From Plantago elongata (taxonomy: Eukaryota; Streptophyta; Magnoliopsida; Lamiales; Plantaginaceae): DNA of 64,000 nt. The position numbers and the translations under genes were made by a program. Where the stretch lies: assembly GCA_036897095.1 (NCBI GenBank), contig JAYMSP010000054.1, positions 1 to 64,000 on the forward strand, given 5' to 3'. Every line of letters begins with the position of its first letter. Position 1 is the first letter of the stretch. This document shows positions 53,990-64,000 of the stretch, piece after piece. The notes below the pieces were generated by a model that saw only the letters and a program-made list of their open reading frames with translations, was not told the origin of the DNA and made no database searches.

Positions 53990-56900
53990 TTTTAGAAGTG
54001 TTTAAATGTTAAGTACCCTTATCTATGAAATTTATAACTCTTGATTAGATTCATTCTAGGTCGAAAACTTGGGGTCTATACTTAAAGATTATGTATCTAT
54101 ATTAGGAGCTATACTTTTTTAAGCAAATAAAATAATTATGCCTCAGTACTTACCCTTAGTTATTACTTATAACCTTAAGAAGATGCTAGATAAAAAAAAT
54201 GTCCCCTTTTACTAATTAATTTAAATAAATTCTTATGCTTATAAAGATAAATAAAAGAATAAAAGGTAGGAGAGTTACTTACATATGTGATATATTTCCT
54301 AATTTATTAAGGGCAAGCAAGATTTATTCTGTAGTGTAGCATACTAATACACTCGACTATTTATTTACTGAAGAAGGGTGTGCCTTCTTTTCAAGTCCCA
54401 TAGAAGGTCCGTACCATAAGTGCATAAACAAGTCTTTCCTATAATAAAATAATGCGCACTTACTTATATTAAGCATTAACTATTATAAAGGAAGTAACTA
54501 AGATACCCTTATTTCTACAACTCTTTAGTATTCTAAACTAGGGAGAGAAGGTAGGTAAGAGAGACTATATAAACTTTACTTATTAAAACTTATTAAATAC
54601 CTTTCAATTTACATTGTTTGAAAGAACTCTGGAACTAATTTAAAGTATAAAAAAATAATAAAAAAGTGTTAAGCTAGAATCTCCTTAAATCAAAAATATA
54701 GGAAATTAATTACCTTAAAATTATTCTGCTTTTGTTACACAATAATGCATTCTAGAAAGGTCAAATTACTTTTCTAAAAATTAAGGTAGAAAATAGAGAG
54801 TAAACCTTTAATAACAAGAGATATAAACGCGTTAGTATTAAAATATGCACAAGAGAATAGGACTCCCTATATAACTACTAAGAAAGAGGTTATTACTTTG
54901 TTCTCTCTTATACTTTGTCTAATAAATATAACTACTGGACAGGGTACTTCCTTTACTTAAGGCAATGGGAATAGAGATATATTATAGGTTAATCATAAAA
55001 TATGTATCTCCTTCCTTAAGCCTAAATAATTATAAAGAGCCAGTAATAAAATAATCTGGAGCTTCTCTTACTTACTGCAAAGTACTTTAAGACGGTTATT
55101 AAGATAACTTGCTCTTATACAAGTGCGCCTATTTACTAAATATGAAGTTATAGGGCAATCTCTTACCTAAGTTTCTCTAATTAGTAACATATTAATTATT
55201 AAATGAAGGGTAGAAATATACTCCTATATTACTAAAGGCTATTTAATATAATTTAGTTATTCTTGTAAAAATATGTTATAAGACTAGTAGTACACACTTC
55301 TATTAGAGAGTAAACTCGTACGCAAAGAGTTTACTTATCATAATTATAAATATAGGAGTGCAATACTATAGGGCGCCCATAAAAAGCTTAAGTGACTTAA
55401 TTCTGTAAGACAAAAAAGAACTTTAAGTAAAGCAAGGAGGTATACGTTTAATCCTCTCTTTCTAGTAGTATTAAATTAAATAGAATCAAGTATCTTAAAT
55501 CTTGACATAGTATACTTTTTTAGGGAGTCCATTAAACTATATCTAGTGTACCTAAAAGGGCAGCAGCTAATATATACTAAACAATGAAGAGTACGCTATA
55601 ATTTTAAAGGAAATATTCTTTCTTACATAAATTAGTAAAGACAAGAAGGTAAAACAGCATGCTTTCTTTTCATTAGACTTTTTATACGTATACAAGGGTT
55701 AACATTACCTCCTAGTAAGTAAGAGGATTAATATAAAAAAGCCATTTATTCTCTAACAAAAAGCTAAGGTATAAAGGCTTCCTCTCGCCTAAGCATTTTA
55801 TAAAAGTAGTAGGGAATAACTACACTCTTTGTATTACTATAAAATGTTACTTTTTAAATGTTATAAGTACCCTATTAATATTTATTTTAAATGAATCTCT
55901 AGAAGTGGTATACGCACTCTTGTTCTTAAGTACACTATATCTTAGGGAGCTATTATTACTTGAAAGAAAGAATATAGAATTTATAAGTACCTATTAATAG
56001 AGTCGCCCTTTACCCTATATTTACCCTATACACCGAGAATTTTTCTTTTCATGGGGTGTCTTTTGTGCCTCTAAGTAGTTACTTAAGCGAATACCCTATT
56101 CCAAGAGAGTTTTAATATATACTAGTTATGTCCTCATAGAACCCTCTTACTTATAAGAGTTGCATATATAAAACACTTCCTAGGTAGACAATATTATAGT
56201 ACTTGATTACAGAAGAGTACTATAAACCCTTTTACATAGAGTGATAAGTGTACTATCCTTCCTTAATAAGGTATAGCTTAGCAGCAATATCTTTTCTATT
56301 AGTAGATAAGGGAAAGAATAAGTTACCCAAAAAAACTCTTTAGAATATTCCTAATTAAAGTAAGTGAGTCTTATGTACTTATGCACTCTCTTTAGGAAAA
56401 TGTCTAACTATAAGCTCTTGTTACATAAATTATTTGCCTTTATAGAATATTACCTTTATTAATTATTACTAGTTACTATAAGTGCTATAAAAGAGTCTAC
56501 TACTATAAAACGTATTTAAGAATTATGATGTTAGTCCCCTTATACCTTAGGTCTTAATAAGACGGAGTAGTATAATTATAACTCACCTTTAATGTAGCAG
56601 TGAAGGTATTCCCCATTATAAAATATGTTACAAATGAAATAGTAAATAAATAGCCCTCCTCTTTCTTAAGTTTTTATTAAGGGAGTAATACCTAGCACTT
56701 TATAGGATACAATTTATTAAAAATATTTATTTAAGCCACTCACACAGTTATTACTAAGGTAAAACTATAACAAGCATTACTAAAGGTATCTTCTATAATA
56801 ACTTAAACCATATTATTATAGTAGAGTAGTACGTAAGCGAAATGATACTGCACTCTTTTTAGTCTACTATAGTTATATAAAAATAAAAGAAGAGTACCTA

Positions 56901-59900
56901 GCTGTATAGATTTTTTAAGAAAGGAGTATAATCTTTTATTTTTCATAATGAAATAACTTAAGAAGTACCCATACAGAAGTGATAAGGGAGTACTCCTCTC
57001 TTGTTAGTTAATAAAGGGAAGTTAGTTAGCCTCTCTAGTGTTAGTGCTAAAATAAATTGGTGTAGAAATACTTCTTACTAGCTTAAGTGTTAAAGGGAAG
57101 GTGCGAGCTATCTATATTAGTAAAGTATAACTATATTTATTAAAGCTTAACTAGTTAATAGTGAAAAGAGAAATACTTAAGTGACTTATTACTGTTATAA
57201 GAGTGCTTTATAGTGTATTTAGTTTAGTTATAAAAGCTCACACAAAATAATTCGCTTGAAGGATATAGAAGAGAAAAATATTCTCTAGTTACCAGTATTA
57301 GGCACTTAAAAGAGTATTTAGTAGAAGGATTAATATAAAACTTCACTATAAGATATAAGGACACTCAACATAAATAGCTTTTCTACTAAAAGGCAATATA
57401 CATATGGGTACTGATGACTCCCCTCTCCTGAACCTTTACTTGAATATGTAATAGCTTAATTTAGTCCTCTTATTTTCTAAATAAACTAAAGCTTTATTAA
57501 CTTTATTAAAAAGTATACTAAGGAAACTACTAGCTTTCTAATAAGGTATATCGGTAAACTCTACATTATAATCTAATTATTTAGAAGTATAAATAGAAGG
57601 GGTGCTAGGTAACTCTTTAATTATTTCTAGAATAAGATTTAATAAAGGGAAGACTCCTAGGAAGTACTCATAATGTACGTTATACTTTAAAGGGTATTAA
57701 CTTTTGTATATAGAAAGATGTAAGTACCTTTTCCTTATAAAAGTGCTTTACTAAAGAGTATATTCCCTTTTTAAATGTAAGTACTCCTAGAAATATATGC
57801 ACAATACTCTGCTTTTTGTATTGTTGTAATATGTAAACTCCATTCTATCAATATAATTCTATATAGGATAAACTTGAGTTAATAGGCTTTCTAAGAAAAA
57901 GGGGGGAACTGCGCTGCGTCTTATTTTAACTTATTTTAAAGTATTTATACGCCTTAAGAATCGTGCTTAAGGAGGTGCTTATATTTCTCAGCAAGTATTT
58001 ATAGTAGGTACTATTGACACCTAATATCTTTATTAAGATATATAGTTTATAAACTCCCTCTAATTAAGTACTAGAATAGATTTAACAAGTATATTGTATA
58101 TTTTCGAGACTTCTTATTATAAATTACTTCTAAATAATATAACCATAAAGTATATGATAATAAAAAACCTTACCTTGTAGAGTACTGGTGGAGTTATTTT
58201 ACATATTTACTAGTACAATATTTAATTATGGAAGATACTTAAGCCTATCAAGTTATAGAGGGTTTCTTATAGAGTCTTTAACATAGAGTTATATAATAGT
58301 GACTTAAGTATAAGCTGTTGTAACTGCATAAGGTAGAAGCAACCTATCATACTTTCTATCTACATTAAGACTTAAGAAGGAGCTATCCCTTAATGTTATA
58401 GAATAAAAAGAGCATATTATATTTAAAACTTCTATAGTAAAAAAGAGCACGCACCCTAGATTTACCCACGCCCTTATATAATATAATTAGGGAGTGATTT
58501 TCTAACACTATCTTATAACTTAAGAAATACTTTCTTTAGATAAGCTAGTATTTTCTCTATTAAGGGCATTATATCTCTAATAGTAATAATTATAAGAAAG
58601 TAGTATTCCTTCCTCATATTTATATAAATATAGCATTTCTCCCTTTAAGAGATTTATAAGTCATTTAGGTATTCTCTTAATAAATAGCTGATATATATTA
58701 GGTATTAAGTGTAAATTCTATTAAATAGAATAAAGAGTTCTTTCTTTAATCAGAGGATATAAGAGGCTACATATAGTATAGAAGTATTTTTCTTAGTAAT
58801 CTCTAAGCTAAGTATTATTTATTAGGGTATACTTTTAATAAGGCTAAGGATAGTTCATTTCTTTTCTTATAGTAGTTGTATAGAGGAAACTCGTCTCGTT
58901 AAAGAGAGCATTATTGTTATAGCACTTATTTAAAAGGAGTGCTTGATAGAGGTATGAGTCCTTTATACTGCACTATAATACTACTTGTTGCTAGAGCGAG
59001 TGTACTATCTTTTTGTATAATTTATTTTAGAAAGCTTAATCATTAAGGTATTCTAAGCTAGATCCCACTTAATTTAGTGTCACCAATGCATAATTCAAGG
59101 GCAGCTAGTTTCTCTCTCCTATACCAATAGCATTATTTCCAAGGAAAGGTTTTAATTAAAAGATAAATTTTACTATAAAATGAAATTTTATATCTATAAG
59201 GTAAGTATAGGATTACTCTCTACTGCAAGATTATTATTAAAATATGTGTTAAGAAAGAGGATTACTCTACTATCTCTTTAGCGTATACTAAGTACTTGTG
59301 TGTACTTTATTATAAAATAATTGTAGTCATGTAATTGCAAAATCAAATCTCTACACCTAATGCTTTAATAAAATCACTAGTGAAAGGTGCTTTTAAATCT
59401 ACACATTTCAAAAATAATTTTAATGTACAAAGATACCTTAGTTTGCTTCAGTTTTAGAGTCTTTTTCTTTCATAAATATTACTTCCTTTCTAAAAAAGAG
59501 TCAATTATTATACTTTAGTAATTAATAATAATTAGATAAGGTAAAAGACAGCTACACGTTCATATATCTATGTTAACCAGAGCTTGTATGCGGGAGTCTT
59601 ACTCGCAATACTTTATTAAGCCGTGATTATAAAATGATAGTAATAATACTCTTATAGCTGGTAGATGTTAAGTAAGGAGAATGTTTTAGTACTATTTCTT
59701 TTTAGTAAGTGTCTAGAGATATATACTACTAGAAAGTATACTCGTGACTTAAGCAATTAATAGCTTACTAAATAAGACCCTTCCTTTCTAATCTTTATTT
59801 AGGATATAAAAAGGGGTGATTTCCTAATTATGTATCATTTAGATATAATTTTTATGAAAATATAGCGTACCTTTTTCCAAAGTATAAAATATATTGTAAG

Positions 59901-62900
59901 TACTAAGCCTTTTGCTACAAATAAGTCGTTAACTTAAGAGTAATACTTTCCCATGCCTTTATATTTAAAAAGAAGAGACTACACTTTACTTATAGGATTA
60001 TTTTATTAAGAAATTAGTATACTTTTCTACCTTTATCTACTAGCTCTTATCATAGAGGCATAAGATTTATTTATAAGCTAAGTAAGTGGAGGCGGTGCTC
60101 CCTTTAACAATTTGTACAGGCGATTTATATTAATTCTTAAGGACTAAACTTTTACATTAAGTATTAATAAATTATATTCATCATACATAATCACCTGTTA
60201 ATTAAGAAATACTCTATACTATAGTAGTTGTAGCTTGAAAGGAAAGACTCTCTGAAGTATACTACTTTCACATAGTTTTAAGATTTTACTAGAGCTAGAG
60301 TATTACCCATATAAATATAATAGTATACTAGTAGGGTAAAAGCGCCGGTATATCCAAGAATTTATAGTAGTATTTTCAAGTCACATACTTAAGCAAGCCA
60401 ATATATTCTAAGTAAAAAAGTAAAATAAACCCTCAAGTATAGAGTAATTTTAATTATATAGCTAGATAAATTGCAGTGTATAGACACTCATTAAGGAACG
60501 CTATAGCATAAAATTATAGTAACAAAAGTTAAAGCTCTAAGCAGCTATAAATAAGGGGGCTACTCTATCTTTCAAATAGATAATTAAAGTAATAGCCTAG
60601 CTATAAAAAGAAAAAGCCTACTCTCTAATACTTATTAAGGTATAAATACTCGTGCCCTCTTAAGTAAACTGGTACTATTTTTCTTTAGTTACAATAATAT
60701 TTATGTAATATACTTCTAAAGTATAAGTATGAGCCCTTTCTTACTCTATAAAGTGTATAATATGCTCCTTCCTTTAATATTTAAAAGGCGTTTCTCTTAT
60801 ATCCTACCAATACTTTTTCAAATGGTAGGCTTTTTAATGAGATGAGCATCCTCCCTTTAACTAGAGCGGGTAGAATTATTATAATAAACTTGTTCTTAAG
60901 AGTAAAGGAAAAAGGAACTAATTAGTGCACTTACCCTATTTATTTTAAAACTAAGATAGAAGGTATGCTTGCATTTATAAAACTATTTGGGCACAATTAT
61001 AAAGACCCACTTCTCCTTATGTATGTGCTAGAGAGCTTTGCTTATACCCATTGCTTTCAGATAATTGTAGGGGTATTTTAAGGAGGGTCTTGTAGTATTT
61101 TTAATGACATGTAATAGTAAGTAAAACTCTCTTTTATGGTAAGATACACCCCTAGAAATGTATGTTTATAAATAACTAATTATTTAAAAGTTATAAGAGT
61201 AGTAAGCACTCTCCTTTACTCTAAACCTCAAATAATACACCAAGATAGAACCTTTTTTATTTATCCATTAGAACTATAATAGAAAAGTGTATTTATCCTA
61301 GGCCACTCCTATATATTTAGAAAGTATACTGGGAGATCTTTAGCTTACATCTATAGCATGTATTTCTTTTATAAGATATGTTATGAGTGAATACTCTCTT
61401 GCATAGCTAGTAACAGGATAATATAATTCTTCCTTAACTACTTTATAATATAGAGTTATGTTTAATAATTATTTAATAACAAATACTTGGGCTCTAACAA
61501 GGGGAAATACTTTTATGAGGTAATAATATTTTGCCCTTATTATAGATACTATACTAGGTACTTTCTATCTTTAAAATACTATAATACTCTAGCCCTTATA
61601 ACTAGTTAGAGAGGCGTTTTTTTTATAGAGCAAAGGGGTAACTCTACCCTTTATATACTGTACTTGTAAGAACTTTAGTACTTCTGCAAAATAATTAAGT
61701 ATTAAATATAATAAATAAAGCCTCCTATGCTAATAATGCCCTAGGAGACCCTTACGGGTATACCTTTTTCTGCTATATAAAGCGCTCCCTTTTATTTAAG
61801 AAAATTAGTATGCATTTTACCTATAATACTTGAGCTATGCTATAAATAGATAAATACTAGAGGCTGTAAAGAGGATACTTCTATATTTAGTGAACTTTAT
61901 TTACGGTGCACGGCTAGACAAGGTTTTTACTAGAGTACCTTTAAATTTAGGCTAGCTCAAGTGTAAAAATACCTTTTGAGGTAGAGACAGCGCGCACCTT
62001 TAATAGGGCTATTCCTTAGTACTTTAATAAAATACTATGACTTGGAGATACTACTAAAGATGATAGAGGAGAGAATGCCCTTATGCTATAAATATTTATA
62101 TAAAAGGGCTTGCAGTTATACCATAAATTAATAGTTAAGTAAGATAAGCAACGCTGAAGTCAAATAAAAGAATTCTTAGGAAGTACTCATTTATCGAATT
62201 TTATATCTATAATTATATTAAAGACTATAAGAGCTCCTTAAGGTTAAGCTTATAATATAACTAGATTACATGGGTAAAATTCGCCCTTATTTCCCTTTAA
62301 CTTTAAAGAAAGTATATAATAATAATAATACCCTACCCCTATGTCTCCTGCGTGAAATATTATACTGTAGAAGATGCATACCTTAAATAACTCACTTATA
62401 ATAGGGTTTATTTAAGTACTCTTTTGCTTAATAAGAACCTCTTTAAAATGGTTATGTAGTATCTTTCTTTTTCCTATTTATCTTACTTACAAAGATTCTT
62501 TACTATATGATGGTTATTTATAAATATTTACTCTTAGGGACCTCTCAAATTATGTATTAAAGAGTTAGAGTATACTACAAAGTATATAACTTCTCTAAGG
62601 TATATATAAATAAGTATTCTAGTACTTGCACACTTGATATAAAATACTATTTATGAAAGGTGCATTACTTTAATATTTAAGGAGGACTAAATTATATTAC
62701 CCTTACTATTACTATATATTTACTAAAATACAGGAGAAGCTATTTTATTATAAATAGTCTATGTATAAAGATAATAATATAAGTGGGTATACCTTTCCTC
62801 TTCTTTTTTTATTGCTTCTATGAATAGTATTTTACAGCTCTTTGCCTTAGTAACACACCCTTTGTACAAAGTAGTAAGGAAGTGCACATATTTAGTACTT

Positions 62901-63240
62901 TAATAATTATGTATCAACATAAATTTAAAGAGATACATGAATAACTCCTCTTGGTGTACTCTTATTTAGCGTATACATATTTATAACTACATGTTAAAGA
63001 AAGGGACTGTCTCCCTTATATAAAGAAAGGCGCTTTACTAAGATAGCCAGTAACTAGCTATTACCCCATATTAATTAATTATACTATTTAGAAGGGAGCT
63101 CCTTTCTTTCCTTAATATTACATGTTGGAAGTCCTAGTTATTTTATTACTATAAAGGTATAGCTTTTCTATCTTATCCTATTTATAAGAGTGAATTATTA
63201 TTAATATATAATATAAAGTACGCCGATATTGCCTGCGCAG
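53990..63240. other. Second strong RIP-like block, about 9.2 kb
   Basis: From about 54.0 kb the text switches within roughly 100 bases to dense TTATAA, AAGTAC, CTCTT and AGAG words with few CpA/TpG steps. It switches back near 63.24 kb, after AGTACGCCGATATTGCC. No frame of 61 codons or more is open anywhere inside. I looked for matching sequence at the two edges and saw no obvious terminal repeat or target-site duplication. The block was probably transposon-type repeated DNA. It is too degraded to classify by eye. Confidence 0.6.
59330..59470. other. Less mutated patch inside the second RIP-like block
   Basis: About ten CpA steps occur in roughly 140 bases (for example CTACACATTTCAAAAATAAT), far more than in neighbouring DNA. 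It may be a unique stretch between two repeated segments, a later insertion, or simply a less affected part. No frame or RNA is recognised. Confidence 0.35.
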
Positions 63241-64000
63241 AATAAGTCCTTATTTTTTTATAATTAATAGATTCTAGTTTTGCCTATTTTTTTGTTGTAA
63301 TGGCGTTTCACACGATTTGTACTGCTACATCCTCATACATTACTTACCGCAGAACTTATGATAGATGTCAGAGACTAATACCCACGAATACCAATATTCC
63401 TTTCCTTGTAGCGCGGAGACAATAAAGATTAAGCTTTAATTTGTTTCTTTATATTTTTATATTTCTGACCTTTCAAATACGAAATGAAGCCTGAATGTTT
63501 CGCAAATGTTGTTTTAATGCCAATTCATTTTTTCTCACAATTCCTTGTTCAAATAGAACCTTTGGTATGAGCATAAGTTACTTGTATCTATACGGTATAT
63601 AGCGAAAAGATTATAGGTGTTCTTCCTCACTCACCTATTTACTTTAGAAAATCCATTTATCTTCATCGATAGATTATTGAGCAATCCGGAGTAGTTACGG
63701 TTGCTGCTGTTGTTTGTTTAAAAAAACACGTGGTAAAATATTTTACATAGAGAAGGGGTAGTAGATTCTAGAATATCCATAAATCTCTATAATAGATATA
63801 GGTAAAAGAAATATCGATGTATCTATTCCTCAGCTAATAAATAGTGAAAAGCTTAGCTCTTTATCTTTTCCTCAAATGTAACCCTCCTAGGCCGCAAATT
63901 AGTTATAGTCACAAATAGCAATAAACCAAAGTGATTTTGAAATATAGCAATAAATACGTAAGAGAGCTCGTGAAAAGTATTTTGTAGCATATAAAAACAA
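63241..64000. other. AT-rich flank without RIP signature, gene-free
   Basis: CpA, TpG and CpG return to ordinary levels (for example TTGCTGCTGTTGTTTG near 63.70 kb). The composition resembles the first 4.6 kb of the window. No open frame of note and no RNA gene is visible before the window ends. Confidence 0.5.

Larger units (their letters stand above)
46600..53990. other. AT-rich region with weak RIP signature and a few protein-like frames
   Basis: CpA and TpG are closer to normal here. A count at 52681-52800 gave TpA/ApT near 1.3 and (CpA+TpG)/(ApC+GpT) near 0.8. Open frames cluster here more than elsewhere, and those with the most protein-like composition are listed separately. Frames at 47731-47955 (-), 47999-48232 (+), 48667-48852 (+), 48864-49061 (-), 50645-50833 (+) and 51961-52194 (-) are 61-77 codons long and I cannot tell them from chance. 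Spliced genes with short exons are possible but none can be assembled with confidence. Confidence 0.4.

Noticed and set aside
60803-60829. CCTACCA/TGGTAGG hairpin followed by a T run, like a bacterial terminator
   Set aside because: Nothing else is bacterial here, no gene lies upstream, and 7-bp hairpins are frequent by chance over 64 kb.
1-64000. Mitochondrial or plastid origin because of high AT content
   Set aside because: No respiratory-chain, ATP synthase, ribosomal RNA or tRNA genes are present, and the CpA-specific skew is a nuclear RIP-type pattern.

Overview
This window looks like a gene-free, AT-rich stretch of nuclear DNA from a filamentous ascomycete-type fungus. The organism is inferred from the mutation pattern, not from a recognised gene. 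I found no gene I can name, no convincing tRNA or rRNA, no CRISPR array and no intact mobile element. The longest open frame is about 105 codons, roughly what chance allows in 64 kb of DNA near 70% AT.

The dominant signal is a RIP-like signature (repeat-induced point mutation, C to T at CpA on both strands). Long blocks are depleted in CpA/TpG and enriched in TpA, while CpT, ApG, ApC and GpT remain, which yields the endless AGTACT, CTCTT, AAGAG and TTATAA words. Hand counts of 120-bp samples gave TpA/ApT near 2.0 and (CpA+TpG)/(ApC+GpT) near 0.45 at 20101-20220, near 1.5 and 0.44 at 30061-30180, but near 0.7 and 1.0 at 2401-2520. The first two samples lie well beyond the usual RIP cut-offs and the third does not.

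Layout: 1 to about 4.65 kb is AT-rich but not RIP-like. About 4.85-8.5 kb is RIP-like. About 8.5-11.4 kb is mixed and holds a GC-richer island (A). About 11.45-22.45 kb is the strongest RIP block. About 22.54-23.1 kb is a second island (B). About 23.1-28 kb is patchy, and about 28-46.1 kb is moderately RIP-like. About 46.13-46.58 kb is a third island (C, reverse orientation). About 46.6-54.0 kb is weakly or not RIP-like and holds the few open frames with protein-like composition. About 54.0-63.24 kb is a second strong RIP block with fairly sharp edges. The last 0.75 kb is again not RIP-like.

Islands A, B and C share sequence with one another, so they belong to one dispersed repeat family that has kept normal CpA while the DNA around it was converted. 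A 135-bp inverted repeat (16956-17090), several perfect hairpin palindromes and one short repeat pair differing only by transitions are the other concrete structures. The whole fits a centromeric or other AT-isochore heterochromatin domain. That reading is inference and cannot be settled from sequence alone.
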